A stretch of DNA of 64,000 nt from Xenorhabdus japonica. GTDB lineage: Bacteria; Pseudomonadota; Gammaproteobacteria; Enterobacterales; Enterobacteriaceae. The DNA is taken from NCBI RefSeq assembly GCF_900115195.1, contig NZ_FOVO01000006.1, forward strand, positions 1-64,000, read 5' to 3'. Position 1 is the first letter of the stretch, and each line of letters starts with the position of its first letter. The translations under genes were made by a program, and so were the position numbers. The notes beneath the pieces were generated by a model that saw only the letters and a list, made by a program, of their open reading frames with translations, was not told where the DNA came from and did no database searches. Shown here in pieces: positions 17,946-28,638 of this stretch.

Positions 17946-19085
17946 TTAGTACAGTGAGTGTTTGTTGTTTTCAATATAGTTCTTATCCAAACGCCCGAAT
18001 GTTTTGTAATAACACCAAATGGTGTAAGACAACACAATAGGAATGAAGATAAGTGCAACAACGAACATAATTTGCAACGTCCACTGGCTGGATGTTGCAT
18101 CCCACATGGTCAGACTGACATTCGGATCAAGACTTGATGGCATCACAAACGGGAACATAGCAATACCTGAAGTCAGAATAATGCAAGTTACTGTCAATGA
18201 TGAGAACAGAAATGCCCAACCACCTTTATCCATCCAAGTAGCCAGCATAGTCAGCAGAGGGAGAAGTACTCCCAGCACAGGTATAGACCACAGAATCGGA
18301 TAATTATTGAAGTTGGTCAACCATGCACCTGCCTGCTGAACCACTTCCTTATGCAACGGATTAGATGCTGCATTAACATCCAACCCTCCCGTTACAACAT
18401 AGCCATCAATGCCATAAATCAGCCATATACCTGCCAACAGAAATGCAACTGCCGTTATCGCTGCACAAACATGAGTCGCGGTACGGGAGCGAAGGTGCAA
18501 TTCACCGATTGTACGCATCTGCAAGTAAGTTGCACCTTGCGTCACAATCATCATCAAACTAATCACACCAGCCAGTAATCCATAAGGATTCAGCAGCCCA
18601 AAGAACGAACCTTCATAGGAGACGCGCATGTCAGAATTCACAGCCAGCGGTACGCCTTGCAGTAAATTACCGAATGCAACCCCGATAACCAATGCAGGTA
18701 CAAAGCTACCGATAACCAGTCCCCAATCCCACATATTTCGCCATTTACTGCTTTCTAGTTTTGAACGGTAATCAAAACCAACCGGACGGAAAAATAATGC
18801 AGCCAAGACTAGAATCATTGCCACATAAAAGCCAGAGAAAGCAGCAGCATATACCATTGGCCATGCTGCAAACAAAGCACCACCAGCGGTAATTAACCAA
18901 ACTTGGTTACCATCCCAGTGCGGGGCAATTGAGTTAATCATGATGCGGCGTTCGGTATCATTTTTACCAATGATTTTCAGCAGGATACCTACTCCCATAT
19001 CGAAACCATCAGTCACTGTGAAACCGATAAATAACACACCGATCAGCAGCCACCATATAAATCGTAATACATCATAATCAAGCAT
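17946..19085 (-). CDS. cydB: Cytochrome bd-I ubiquinol oxidase subunit II
   Basis: This 379-residue polytopic protein has the same length as E. coli CydB. It starts MLDYDVLRFIWWLLIGVLFI and contains the family segment DGFDMGVGILL near residue 25. With CydA and CydX it forms the high-affinity terminal oxidase used under low oxygen. It lies 14 bases after cydA in the operon. Confidence 0.97.
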   Translation of the reverse strand: MLDYDVLRFIWWLLIGVLFIGFTVTDGFDMGVGILLKIIGKNDTERRIMINSIAPHWDGNQVWLITAGGALFAAWPMVYAAAFSGFYVAMILVLAALFFRPVGFDYRSKLESSKWRNMWDWGLVIGSFVPALVIGVAFGNLLQGVPLAVNSDMRVSYEGSFFGLLNPYGLLAGVISLMMIVTQGATYLQMRTIGELHLRSRTATHVCAAITAVAFLLAGIWLIYGIDGYVVTGGLDVNAASNPLHKEVVQQAGAWLTNFNNYPILWSIPVLGVLLPLLTMLATWMDKGGWAFLFSSLTVTCIILTSGIAMFPFVMPSSLDPNVSLTMWDATSSQWTLQIMFVVALIFIPIVLSYTIWCYYKTFGRLDKNYIENNKHSLY

Positions 19086-19099
19086 AAGTGGACTCCTGC

Positions 19100-20671
19100 T
19101 TACCCAATATTATTCGCTGAAGAAGTTGTTTTCTGTTCAAAATGGTAACGTCCGGTCTTGAGGCTACTTGGGCCAAGACGGGCAAATTTGAACATCAAGA
19201 ACATCTCTACGATCAAGAATAAAGTGTACAGACCACAAATCAGCACCATTGAGAAAATCAGATCGCCTACACTACGTGTTGAAGCCGCAACAGCAGTTGG
19301 CAACACCTCACCAATCGCCCACGGCTGACGACCATATTCCGCGACAAACCAACCTGCCTCAACGGCAATCCACGGCAATGGAATACTGAACAATGCAGCA
19401 CGCAGAAGCCATTTATGCTGACCGATACGGTTTCGGAGCACGCTCAGGAACGACAACCCGATAATCAACAGCATAATAAAGCCTGCTGCCACCATGATAC
19501 GGAATGCAAAATAGAGCGGAGCTACGCGTGGAATAGAATCTTTCGCTGCGGCTTTAATTTGCTCTTCTGTTGCATCAGTTACACTTTGGGTATAACGCTG
19601 CACAAGCATGCCATAGCCAAGATCTTTCTTACTTTCGTTGAATGCACTACGAACATTTGGGTCAATATTGCCCGAACGCAGTTCTTCCAGTAATTCATAA
19701 GCCTTGATACCGTTACGGATACGTTGTTCATGCTGGCTCATCAAGTCACGCAGACCAACGACAGGCGTATCTGTGGAGCGGGTAGCAATCAGACCTAAAA
19801 TATAAGGAATTTGGATGGAATATTTATTTTCCATTTTGTCCTGATCAGGAATACCAATCAGCGTGAATGAGGCTGGAGGCGGCTGAGTTTCCCACTCTGC
19901 TTCAATTGCTGCTAATTTAGTTTTTTGCACGTCCCCCATTTCATATCCAGATTCATCACCCAGAACAATGACAGACAATATCGCAGCCATACCAAAACTC
20001 GCTGCAACAGCAAAAGAACGTTTGGCAAATGCTAAATCGCGCCCTTTAAGCAGATAGTAAGAACTGATGCCCAATACAAAAATGGCACCTGTCACATAAC
20101 CGGCAGCGACGGTGTGAACAAATTTGACCTGAGCAACGGGGTTAAGTACCAGTTCGCTGAAGCTCACCATTTCCATTCGCATGGTTTCAAAGTTAAAATC
20201 AGACGCAATCGGGTTTTGCATCCAACCATTCGCAATCAGAATCCACAATGCAGAGAAGTTAGAGCCTAATGCAACCAGCCAAGTTGCCGCCAAGTGTTGT
20301 TTCTTACTCAGTCGATCCCAGCCAAAGAAAAACAGACCAACAAATGTGGACTCGAGGAAGAATGCCATCAGACCTTCGATGGCCAGAGGCGCACCGAAAA
20401 TATCACCAACATAATGTGAGAAATATGACCAGTTGGTTCCGAATTGGAACTCCATAGTCAAGCCCGTTGCGACACCCAGAGCAAAGTTAATACCAAATAA
20501 CTTACCCCAGAATTTTGTCATATCTTTATAGATTTGTTTGCCAGAAAGGACATATACCGTTTCCATGATCGCAAGCAAAAACGCCATACCTAGCGTTAAT
20601 GGTACAAACAAAAAATGGTACATGGCAGTTAAGGCAAACTGTAATCGTGACAGTTCGACAATATCAAACAT
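19100..20671 (-). CDS. cydA: Cytochrome bd-I ubiquinol oxidase subunit I
   Basis: The start at 20671 ([20 protein letters not shown]) gives 523 residues, against 522 in E. coli. The haem b595 ligand His-19 lies in TAMYHFLF. The haem b558 ligands fall in the [10 protein letters not shown] region (near His-186) and in the later methionine of FRIMVAAGF. The Q-loop and the signature [12 protein letters not shown] are present. A longer frame to 20701 adds ten non-conserved residues and is rejected. About 650 bases of non-coding DNA precede it and probably carry oxygen-responsive promoters. Confidence 0.97.
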   Translation of the reverse strand: MFDIVELSRLQFALTAMYHFLFVPLTLGMAFLLAIMETVYVLSGKQIYKDMTKFWGKLFGINFALGVATGLTMEFQFGTNWSYFSHYVGDIFGAPLAIEGLMAFFLESTFVGLFFFGWDRLSKKQHLAATWLVALGSNFSALWILIANGWMQNPIASDFNFETMRMEMVSFSELVLNPVAQVKFVHTVAAGYVTGAIFVLGISSYYLLKGRDLAFAKRSFAVAASFGMAAILSVIVLGDESGYEMGDVQKTKLAAIEAEWETQPPPASFTLIGIPDQDKMENKYSIQIPYILGLIATRSTDTPVVGLRDLMSQHEQRIRNGIKAYELLEELRSGNIDPNVRSAFNESKKDLGYGMLVQRYTQSVTDATEEQIKAAAKDSIPRVAPLYFAFRIMVAAGFIMLLIIGLSFLSVLRNRIGQHKWLLRAALFSIPLPWIAVEAGWFVAEYGRQPWAIGEVLPTAVAASTRSVGDLIFSMVLICGLYTLFLIVEMFLMFKFARLGPSSLKTGRYHFEQKTTSSANNIG

Positions 20672-20701
20672 CTTGACTCCTTGCTCCCAGCAGGAAGACA
20701 C

Positions 20702-21266
20702 CGATTTGCGGCAACCCGACTTCGTAAAACGAAAGTCTCATAACTACCAGCAATAAATGCCTCAAACATAATTAATAAATTATTAACAAAATGGAAAATT
20801 CATAGCTACCACAATAATATTACGCCTATATTCACATACAATAAATAGATTTTACGTGACTCAGCTTAGAATTCCTGAATATAAGTCAACAAAGCCATAA
20901 ACTCTCAGGCTAATATCTATATATACTGGCTCAATTCAATCAAGTTTAGCGAATAAAATCTAGAGTAATAAATTGATTTTAGTCACTTTTTCCTTGTTTT
21001 GTTAAGCTTTACATCTATTATTTCATTATGGTTTACCGAGTGTTAATAAATTGTTATTTTCAATAGATCTTAATTTATTTTTTGCTGTAAAAAGCATTAA
21101 AAAAATTAACCTTTCATTTTCATTCTTTAAAAAATATATTTTTTTCAATATCTCAGATTTAATTAATCAGATAAATAGATTTTTCTAGAATCCAGTTAAA
21201 TTAAATTGAAAAGTAACGCATCATTATAAATGAACTAACCTACTGTTAATATTATAAATAAAAAAT
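20702..21266. other. Long AT-rich cyd upstream region without a gene
   Basis: No credible open reading frame is present. The stretch is very AT-rich and holds at least one ArcA-like direct repeat (listed separately) and another degenerate one near 20769-20784. E. coli cydA also has a long multi-promoter leader. Confidence 0.5.
21041..21056. promoter_or_regulatory. Candidate ArcA binding repeat upstream of cydA
   Basis: TGTTA at 21041 and TGTTA at 21052 are direct repeats spaced 11 bases start to start, the arrangement described for ArcA sites. ArcA activates cydAB in E. coli when oxygen is low. Identified by eye only. Confidence 0.45.
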
Positions 21267-21294
21267 AAAAGGCCACCCTAAGGCAGCCTTTTTC
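21267..21294 (-). terminator. Terminator after sucD
   Basis: AAAAGGC and GCCTTTT arms surround a GC-rich loop, with a T-rich tail on the minus strand. It ends the sdh-suc operon about 30 bases past sucD. Confidence 0.75.
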
Positions 21295-21321
21295 TATAAA
21301 AATAGTTTATTTTTGTGCTTC

Positions 21322-22191
21322 TTATGCCAATAACGCTTTTACAGCATAGCCAATGTCGGCAAGACTACGAACAGTCTTCACACCCGCAGCTTCCAGTGCA
21401 GCAAATTTTTCATCTGCTGTACCTTTACCACCCGCAATAATCGCTCCAGCATGACCCATACGCTTACCTTTAGGTGCAGTCACACCTGCAATATAAGCAA
21501 CAACAGGTTTAGTCACATGTTCTTTGATATAAGCAGCAGCTTCTTCTTCGGCTGTACCACCAATTTCACCAATCATGACAATTGCTTCTGTCTGTGGATC
21601 TTCTTGGAACAGTTTCAGAATATCGATGAAGTTTGAGCCTGGAATCGGGTCGCCACCGATACCAACACAGGTAGATTGCCCTAATCCAGCATCAGTGGTC
21701 TGTTTAACGGCTTCATAAGTCAATGTACCTGAACGAGAGACAATGCCCACTTTACCCGATTTGTGAATATGACCAGGCATGATACCAATCTTACATTCAT
21801 CAGGTGTAATGACTCCCGGACAGTTAGGACCAATCATACGGACACCCGCTTGATCCAGTTTTACCTTAACTGTCAGCATATCGAGTGTCGGGATACCTTC
21901 TGTTATAGTGATGATCAGTTTAATGCCTGCCTCAATCGCTTCCAAAATGGAATCTTTACAGAATGGTGCCGGAACATAGATAACAGAAGCAGTTGCGCCA
22001 GTTGCTTCAACCGCTTCACGTACGGTATTGAATACAGGTAGCCCCAAATGTTCAGTACCACCTTTACCCGGTGTTACGCCACCAACCATTTGAGTACCGT
22101 AAGCAATTGCCTGTTCGGAGTGAAAAGTACCTTGGCTGCCAGTAAAACCCTGACAAATCACTTTGGTGTTTTTATCGATTAAAATAGACAT
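21322..22191 (-). CDS. sucD: Succinate-CoA ligase, alpha subunit
   Basis: The protein has 289 residues, equal to E. coli SucD. It has an N-terminal CoA-binding Rossmann domain ([27 protein letters not shown]) and the phosphohistidine in [17 protein letters not shown] near residue 246. With SucC it converts succinyl-CoA to succinate with nucleotide triphosphate formation. It overlaps the sucC stop by one base. Confidence 0.98.
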   Translation of the reverse strand: MSILIDKNTKVICQGFTGSQGTFHSEQAIAYGTQMVGGVTPGKGGTEHLGLPVFNTVREAVEATGATASVIYVPAPFCKDSILEAIEAGIKLIITITEGIPTLDMLTVKVKLDQAGVRMIGPNCPGVITPDECKIGIMPGHIHKSGKVGIVSRSGTLTYEAVKQTTDAGLGQSTCVGIGGDPIPGSNFIDILKLFQEDPQTEAIVMIGEIGGTAEEEAAAYIKEHVTKPVVAYIAGVTAPKGKRMGHAGAIIAGGKGTADEKFAALEAAGVKTVRSLADIGYAVKALLA

Positions 22192-23357
22192 TATTTATTC
22201 CCCACTGCTGCTACTGCCTGTTTAGCTGCGTCTGTCAAACTGGTAGCTGCAATGATGTTCAAACCACTGTCTGCCAGTTTTTTAGCGCCCAGTTCAGCAT
22301 TGTTGCCTTCCAGACGAACGACTACTGGTACGTTAACTCCAACTTCTTCCACCGCACCAATAATGCCGTCAGCAATCAAGTCACAGCGGACGATACCACC
22401 AAAGATATTGACCAAAACAGCTTTGACATTTTCATCTGACAAGATGATTTTAAATGCTTCAGTAACACGCTCTTTTGTTGCACCACCACCAACATCAAGG
22501 AAGTTTGCCGGTGCACCACCGTGCAGTTTAACAATGTCCATAGTTCCCATTGCCAGACCTGCACCATTCACCATACAACCAATATTGCCATCCAGTGCAA
22601 CATAGTTCAGTTCCCATTGTGCAGCCTGAGCTTCACGTGGATCTTCCTGTGAAGGATCGTGCATTTCACGCATTTCGGCCTGACGGAACATCGCATTACC
22701 ATCAGCGCCCAATTTTCCATCCAAACAAACCAGATCACCTTGAGTTGTGATCACCAGAGGGTTGATTTCGACCATTGCCAAATCACGCTCTAAGAACAAT
22801 TTTGCCAATCCTAAGAAAATCTTGGTGAATTGACCAACTTGCTTACCAGTCAAACCGAGTTTGAACGCCAATTCACGGCCTTGATACGGCATAGGGCCAG
22901 ACAGTGGGTCGATAATTGCTTTATGAATCAGCTCGGGCGTTTCTTCCGCCACTTTTTCTATTTCGACGCCACCTTCAGTAGAGGCCATGAACACTACACG
23001 ACGTGTACCGCGGTCAACAACAGCACCGAGATACAGCTCCTTGGCAATATCGGTTGCTCCTTCTACCAAAATCTGATGAACAGGTTGCCCCTGTGCATCT
23101 GTCTGGTAAGTGACCAGTCGTTTACCCAGCCATTGTTCAGCAAAAGCACGGATATCTTCCTTGCTGTTGACGACTTTCACGCCACCAGCCTTACCGCGAC
23201 CACCTGCATGAACCTGACATTTAACGACCCAAGGGCCTGAACCAATCTTGGATGCTGCTTCTTCTGCTTCGCGCGGAGTGGTACAAGCATAGCCAGCTGG
23301 TGCTGGTAAACCATACCGTGCAAAAAGTTGTTTTGCCTGATACTCGTGTAAATTCAT
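22191..23357 (-). CDS. sucC: Succinate-CoA ligase, beta subunit
   Basis: This 388-residue ATP-grasp protein has the same length as E. coli SucC. It starts [20 protein letters not shown] and contains [14 protein letters not shown], the metal site region EINPLVIT and the [18 protein letters not shown] segment. It binds nucleotide and pairs with SucD. A 160-base gap with two GC-rich hairpins separates it from sucB. Confidence 0.98.
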   Translation of the reverse strand: MNLHEYQAKQLFARYGLPAPAGYACTTPREAEEAASKIGSGPWVVKCQVHAGGRGKAGGVKVVNSKEDIRAFAEQWLGKRLVTYQTDAQGQPVHQILVEGATDIAKELYLGAVVDRGTRRVVFMASTEGGVEIEKVAEETPELIHKAIIDPLSGPMPYQGRELAFKLGLTGKQVGQFTKIFLGLAKLFLERDLAMVEINPLVITTQGDLVCLDGKLGADGNAMFRQAEMREMHDPSQEDPREAQAAQWELNYVALDGNIGCMVNGAGLAMGTMDIVKLHGGAPANFLDVGGGATKERVTEAFKIILSDENVKAVLVNIFGGIVRCDLIADGIIGAVEEVGVNVPVVVRLEGNNAELGAKKLADSGLNIIAATSLTDAAKQAVAAVGNK

Positions 23358-23423
23358 GATGTTCTATCCATAATTTGATCTAAGAAAGGTAAATTACCTT
23401 CTATTTTGTTGCTCTGGATATGA

Positions 23424-23506
23424 CCAGCCCAAAGGGCTGGCCTGCATATACATTTTTACATCAACATCGTACTACTTCAGACTTGGCGGAGTTAACACCC
23501 TCCGCC
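23424..23506. other. Two hairpins in the sucB-sucC gap
   Basis: CCAGCCC (23424-23430) pairs with GGGCTGG (23434-23440) around an AAA loop. GGCGGAG (23485-23491) pairs with CTCCGCC (23500-23506). Neither has a T-run, so they are more likely processing, stability or attenuation structures than full terminators. Confidence 0.6.
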
Positions 23507-23516
23507 GATAGTGATG

Positions 23517-24728
23517 CTATACATCCAGCAACAAACGTGTTGGATCTTCCAGCATTTCTTTGATGGTCACCAGAAAGCCGACTGACTCACGGCCGTCAAT
23601 CAGACGGTGGTCATAGGACAACGCCAGATACATCATAGGAAGGATCTCAACCTGACCATTGACTGCCATTGGACGATCTTTAATGGCATGCATACCAAGG
23701 ATCGCGCTTTGTGGTGGGTTAATGATCGGGGTGGACATCAGGGAACCGAAAACACCGCCGTTAGTAATCGTGAAATTACCGCCAGTAAGTTCTTCAACGG
23801 TCAGTTTACCGTCGCGGCCTTTAATCGCCAGCTCTTTGATATTTTTCTCAATGTCAGCCATGCTCAATGCATCTGCATCACGCAATACAGGTGTAACCAG
23901 ACCACGTGGTGTAGATACAGCAATACTGATATCAAAATAGTTGTGGTAAACCACATCAGTGCCGTCAATAGAAGCGTTCACTTCTGGGTAGCGTTTCAAT
24001 GCCTCAACAACTGCTTTCACATAGAAAGACATGAAGCCCAGACGCATACCATGACGTTTCTCAAATACATCGCCATACTGCTTGCGCAATTCCTGAATTG
24101 GCTTCATGTTGACTTCATTGAAAGTCGTCAACATCGCAGTATTATTTTTCGCTTCAAGCAAACGTTCTGCAACCCGTTTGCGCAGACGGGTCATTGGGAC
24201 GCGTTTTTCACTACGATGTGGCAATAAGGATGACTGTTCAGCAGACGCAACAGGTTTACCACTCTCTTTTTTATTCGCAGCGATATATTTTTCTACATCT
24301 TCACGAACAATGCGGCCACCAACACCACTGCCTTTAATTGCAGCAGGATCTAAATCATGTTCTGCAATCAGACGACGAACGGCTGGGCTTAATGCATCGT
24401 TGCTTTCTTCTTCCAAAGACGCAGTCTGACGTTGTGCTGGCGTTGCTTCTGTTTTTTCTTTTACGTCAGCAGGAATGCCAGTGCTGTTACCCAGACGAAT
24501 ACGGCCCAGCAGTTGCCTGGACAGTACAGTTGCGCCCTCTTCTTCCAAAATAGCTTCCAAGACGCCCGCTTCACTTGCTGGCACTTCCAGAACAACTTTA
24601 TCGGTTTCAATTTCAACCAGCACTTCATCACGCTCTATGGTGTCACCTGGTTTTTTATGCCATGTGGCAACAGTGGCATCTGCAACAGATTCAGGAAGGT
24701 CTGGAACCAGAATTTCTACGCTACTCAT
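23517..24728 (-). CDS. sucB: 2-oxoglutarate dehydrogenase E2, dihydrolipoyl succinyltransferase
   Basis: The protein has 403 residues (E. coli 405). The N-terminal lipoyl domain carries the lipoylated lysine in [11 protein letters not shown] near residue 44. A flexible linker and the E1/E3-binding domain ([20 protein letters not shown]) follow, then the catalytic domain with the active-site His/Asp in [11 protein letters not shown]. It forms the core of the 2-oxoglutarate dehydrogenase complex and lies 13 bases after sucA. Confidence 0.98.
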   Translation of the reverse strand: MSSVEILVPDLPESVADATVATWHKKPGDTIERDEVLVEIETDKVVLEVPASEAGVLEAILEEEGATVLSRQLLGRIRLGNSTGIPADVKEKTEATPAQRQTASLEEESNDALSPAVRRLIAEHDLDPAAIKGSGVGGRIVREDVEKYIAANKKESGKPVASAEQSSLLPHRSEKRVPMTRLRKRVAERLLEAKNNTAMLTTFNEVNMKPIQELRKQYGDVFEKRHGMRLGFMSFYVKAVVEALKRYPEVNASIDGTDVVYHNYFDISIAVSTPRGLVTPVLRDADALSMADIEKNIKELAIKGRDGKLTVEELTGGNFTITNGGVFGSLMSTPIINPPQSAILGMHAIKDRPMAVNGQVEILPMMYLALSYDHRLIDGRESVGFLVTIKEMLEDPTRLLLDV

Positions 24729-24741
24729 TTTCTATCCTTAT

Positions 24742-27549
24742 TTATTCAACGTTCAGTGCGTCATTAACCAGTGCTTGCTGTTGCTGCTGGTGAACAGACG
24801 TATATCCCACAGCCGGGGAAGCAGATGCTGGACGACCTGCATAACGTAAAGAAGCCCCAAATGGGATCGCTTCACGGAAATTATGTTGACTACAATACCA
24901 AGCCCCTTGGTTCAATGGCTCTTCCTGACACCAGACAAAGTCATGAACATGCGCATACTGCTCAACCTGAGCTTGCAAATGCTGACGTGGGAATGGATAC
25001 AGCTGTTCAATACGCACGATAGCGACATCGGTTTGTCCATTCTTACGACGCTGTTCCAGCAGATCGTAATAAACTTTACCGGAACACAGTACAACGCGCT
25101 TAACACCTTTTGGATCCAAAGCGTCAATCTCACCAATCACTGGCTCGAATTTTCCGTTCGCCAATTCATCCAGATTAGATACTGCCAATGGATGACGCAG
25201 CAATGACTTAGGAGACATAACGATGAGTGGACGGCGCATACCACGCAGAGCCTGACGACGCAGCATGTGATAAACCTGAGCCGGAGTCGATGGCACGCAA
25301 ACCTGCATGTTTTGTTCAGCACACAGTTGTAGATAACGCTCCAGACGTGCCGATGAGTGCTCAGGGCCTTGCCCTTCATAACCATGTGGCAACAGCATAA
25401 CCAGGCCACACATACGGCCCCATTTCTGTTCGCCAGAGCTGATGAATTGGTCAATTACCACCTGAGCCACGTTGGCGAAGTCACCAAATTGCGCTTCCCA
25501 AATCGTCAGGGCACGAGGTTCAGTTGTTGCATAACCGTATTCAAATGCCAGTACAGCTTCTTCTGAAAGTACAGAATCCCATACATTGAATACGCCTTGA
25601 CTATTGTGAATATTTGCCAAAGGTACGTAAACAGAAGCGTTGGTTTGGTTATGAATAACCGCATGACGATGGAAGAAAGTACCACGACCTGCATCTTCAC
25701 CAGAAAGGCGCACAGGAATGCCTTCGTCAACCAGAGTCGCGTAAGCCAGTGTTTCCGCACCACCCCAGTCAAGCAATTTATTGCCATTAGCCATTTCTGC
25801 ACGGTCGCCATAGATTTTCGCAACACGTGAGTGCATTTCTACTTCGGCAGGAATAGTACTGATGCGTTTGCCCAGATCTTGCAGACGTTTCATATCCACT
25901 TGATGCGGATACTCTTCATCCCATTCGTGATTCAGGTAAGGTTCCCATGTGAATGAATGCAACCCCATTGGACGCCATTCATCAACAACACACTCACCGT
26001 GATCCAATGCGTCACGATACAGATTTACCATCTCAGTAACATCATTGGCAGCTAGCAAGCTTTCTGCTATCAGTTTATCTGCATAGATTTTACGTGCAGT
26101 TGGTTGTTTCTTGATTTGCTGGTACATCAGAGGCTGGGTTGCACTTGGTTCATCAGCTTCGTTATGACCATGGCGACGGTAACAAACCAGATCAATCATT
26201 ACATCACGTTTAAAGGTATTACGGAAGTCAAGCGCCAGCCGAGTAACAAATGCGACAGCTTCCGGATCATCCGCGTTAACGTGGAAAATCGGTGCCTGAA
26301 CCATTTTCACAATATCAGTACAATATTGTGTTGAACGAGAATCTTTCGGGTTAGATGTGGTGAAACCAATCTGGTTGTTAACTACGATACGAACAGTACC
26401 ACCGACTTCATAACCGCGAGCCTGAGACATATTCAGCGTTTCCTGAACAATCCCTTGCCCTGTTACTGCAGCATCACCGTGGATGGTGACAGGCAGAACC
26501 ATGTTACTGCGACCTTCATCAAGGCGATCACGGCGAGCACGTACAGAACCGATAACAACAGGGCTGACAATCTCAAGGTGAGACGGGTTAAAGGCCAATG
26601 CCAAATGCACCAAACCACCTTCGGTCTCAAAATCAGAAGAAAAACCTTGATGGTATTTTACGTCACCCGTCCCCAGATGCTCTTTATGTTTACCTGCAAA
26701 TTCGTCAAACAGATCAACAGGTTTTTTACCCAAGAGATTGACCAGAACGTTGAGGCGGCCACGGTGAGCCATACCCAACACAACTTCGCGGGTATCTTGT
26801 TTACCTGCGTGACGGATCAATTCTTTTAACATAAGGATAAGTGCGTCGCCACCTTCGAGGGAGAAACGTTTCGCCCCCGGGAACTTAGCACCTAAATAGC
26901 GTTCCAAGCCTTCTGCGGATGTTAATTCTTTCAGGAAACGACGCTTTTCTTCTGCATTAAATTGTGAACCAACTGTCACAGACTCCAGACGTTGCTGAAT
27001 CCAACGTTTTTCTTCTGTATTGGTGATATGCATATATTCCGCACCAATTGAACCGCAATAAATGCTTTTCAGTGCGTCATATAGATCCGCCAATTTCATT
27101 GTCTCTTTACCAACGGCAAAAGAGCCCACATTAAACGTTTCTTCAAAATCCGCTTTTGTTAAATTATGGAAAGCAGGATCGAGATCGGGTACAGGTTCCT
27201 GTTTCCATAATCCCAATGGATCAAGGTTTGCATCTTGGTGTCCGCGGAAGCGGAATGCATTGATGAGCTGCAAAACTTTGACTTGTTTTGCATCCATTGC
27301 TGGATCGCTGACTGAAGTGTGGTAACGCGTAGTATCTTTTGCCAGACGACGGAAGTAATCGCGTGTCTGTGAGTGAAGTTGTTCCCCGCTAAGTCCTGCT
27401 TCCGGTAATTGTTGGAAAATTTCTCTCCAACTTGCATCAACGGAATTAGGATCAGTTATATAGTCTTCATAGATTTGCTCTATGTAAGACTGGTTTGCAC
27501 CAGCCAGAAAGCTTGAGTCCAGCCAGTCCTTCATTGCGCCGTTCTGCAT
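24742..27549 (-). CDS. sucA: 2-oxoglutarate dehydrogenase E1
   Basis: This 935-residue thiamine diphosphate enzyme (E. coli 933) decarboxylates 2-oxoglutarate and succinylates the SucB lipoyl arm. The N-terminal segment WLDSSFLAGANQSYIEQIYE, EVVLGMAHRGRLNVLVN, the GDAAVTGQG ThDP region, CYRRHGHNEADEPS and SGEDAGRGTFFHRHAV are clear. One oddity is FGDFANVAQVVIDQF: E. coli has Gly where Val stands, at 25468-25470, in an otherwise highly conserved stretch. An unusually long hairpin lies in the 335-base gap before the gene. Confidence 0.97.
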   Translation of the reverse strand: MQNGAMKDWLDSSFLAGANQSYIEQIYEDYITDPNSVDASWREIFQQLPEAGLSGEQLHSQTRDYFRRLAKDTTRYHTSVSDPAMDAKQVKVLQLINAFRFRGHQDANLDPLGLWKQEPVPDLDPAFHNLTKADFEETFNVGSFAVGKETMKLADLYDALKSIYCGSIGAEYMHITNTEEKRWIQQRLESVTVGSQFNAEEKRRFLKELTSAEGLERYLGAKFPGAKRFSLEGGDALILMLKELIRHAGKQDTREVVLGMAHRGRLNVLVNLLGKKPVDLFDEFAGKHKEHLGTGDVKYHQGFSSDFETEGGLVHLALAFNPSHLEIVSPVVIGSVRARRDRLDEGRSNMVLPVTIHGDAAVTGQGIVQETLNMSQARGYEVGGTVRIVVNNQIGFTTSNPKDSRSTQYCTDIVKMVQAPIFHVNADDPEAVAFVTRLALDFRNTFKRDVMIDLVCYRRHGHNEADEPSATQPLMYQQIKKQPTARKIYADKLIAESLLAANDVTEMVNLYRDALDHGECVVDEWRPMGLHSFTWEPYLNHEWDEEYPHQVDMKRLQDLGKRISTIPAEVEMHSRVAKIYGDRAEMANGNKLLDWGGAETLAYATLVDEGIPVRLSGEDAGRGTFFHRHAVIHNQTNASVYVPLANIHNSQGVFNVWDSVLSEEAVLAFEYGYATTEPRALTIWEAQFGDFANVAQVVIDQFISSGEQKWGRMCGLVMLLPHGYEGQGPEHSSARLERYLQLCAEQNMQVCVPSTPAQVYHMLRRQALRGMRRPLIVMSPKSLLRHPLAVSNLDELANGKFEPVIGEIDALDPKGVKRVVLCSGKVYYDLLEQRRKNGQTDVAIVRIEQLYPFPRQHLQAQVEQYAHVHDFVWCQEEPLNQGAWYCSQHNFREAIPFGASLRYAGRPASASPAVGYTSVHQQQQQALVNDALNVE

Positions 27550-27679
27550 TGTGATCCCTTAAGCTTTAAAAGCTTTAGTTTTCGCCGTGGTTAACAAATA
27601 CCGCTTAATTAGCGGTGTTGATAAAAGGTTCATTTGGACGTGCTTAATGCATGTTCTTTTTTGGGTTTTCCTACCCTTC

Positions 27680-27722
27680 AAGGAACCTTTAAAAACTGCA
27701 TATTAGTTTTTAAAGGTTCCTT
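27680..27722. other. 18-bp perfect inverted repeat between sdhB and sucA
   Basis: AAGGAACCTTTAAAAACT (27680-27697) and its exact complement (27705-27722) flank a seven-base loop. There is no T-run after it in the direction of sdh-suc transcription. It may modulate or process the long mRNA, or be a small repeat element. Confidence 0.7.
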
Positions 27723-27780
27723 TATTTGGAAACATGTCGTGTCTTTAGCAGTAGGAAATTTATCATTTTTCATTCTTTAT

Positions 27781-27823
27781 GCCCTCCACCGATTTGATAT
27801 TTATTTCAAAATTGTGGAGGGGC
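27781..27823. other. Second hairpin in the sdhB-sucA gap
   Basis: GCCCTCCAC (27781-27789) pairs with GTGGAGGGGC (27814-27823) with one bulged G. It lies 60 bases downstream of sdhB on the minus strand. Confidence 0.55.
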
Positions 27824-27884
27824 AACATTATATGCATTATTTACACACTATTTATGTGTTATTTATGCACGAAATCTCACTTTA

Positions 27885-28601
27885 TTATGCGCTATGTTTC
27901 AACAACATAGACTTAATATGACCAATCGCTTTTGTCGGATTCAGCCCTTTAGGACATACATTGACGCAATTCATGATCCCATGACAACGGAAAACACTGA
28001 ATGCATCATTAAGATTATCCAATCGTGAAGTTATTTCAGTATCACGGCTGTCAATCAGGAAACGGTATGCTGCCAGAAGACCGGCTGGACCAATAAACTT
28101 ATCCGGATTCCACCAGAATGATGGGCAGGACGTTGAACAACAGGCACATAAGATACATTCATACAATCCATCCAGTTTTTCTCGCTGTTCCGGTGATTGC
28201 AGGTGCTCACGCGCGGGTGGGTTTTTATTGTCATTAATCAGATAAGGACGAATTTTCTCATATTGCGCGTAAAACTGCCCCATATCGACAACCAGATCAC
28301 GAATCACTGGCAGCCCAGGCAATGGACGAATAACAATTTTCTTATTGCCACGACGCAACGCAGAAACTGGCATAACGCATGCTAATCCGTTTTTACCATT
28401 CATATTCACGCCATCAGAGCCACAAACCCCCTCACGACAAGAACGGCGGAATGCCAGAGTTGGATCTTGCTCTTTTAGCTGGATAAGAGCATCCAACAAC
28501 ATCATGTCGCGCCCTTCCTGTGCTTCCAGTGTGTAGTCCTGCATACGGGGTGCGTCATCTACATCTGGATTATAACGATAAATTGAAAATTCAAGTTTCA
28601 T
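27885..28601 (-). CDS. sdhB: Succinate dehydrogenase iron-sulfur subunit
   Basis: The protein has 238 residues, the same length as E. coli SdhB. Cysteine clusters are intact: SCREGVCGSDGVNMNGKNG with the following Cys for the 2Fe-2S centre, and CILCACCSTSCPSF plus CHGIMNCVNVCPKGLNP for the 4Fe-4S and 3Fe-4S centres. It passes electrons from SdhA FAD to quinone at SdhCD. It is the last gene of sdhCDAB. Confidence 0.98.
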   Translation of the reverse strand: MKLEFSIYRYNPDVDDAPRMQDYTLEAQEGRDMMLLDALIQLKEQDPTLAFRRSCREGVCGSDGVNMNGKNGLACVMPVSALRRGNKKIVIRPLPGLPVIRDLVVDMGQFYAQYEKIRPYLINDNKNPPAREHLQSPEQREKLDGLYECILCACCSTSCPSFWWNPDKFIGPAGLLAAYRFLIDSRDTEITSRLDNLNDAFSVFRCHGIMNCVNVCPKGLNPTKAIGHIKSMLLKHSA

Positions 28602-28638
28602 AATCTATTTCTCCGCAACTGGAATATCAGCAACTCAA

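Noticed and set aside
27634-27921. 95-codon plus-strand frame between sucA and sdhB
   Set aside because: It runs through two hairpins and into sdhB on the other strand, with no protein-like motifs.
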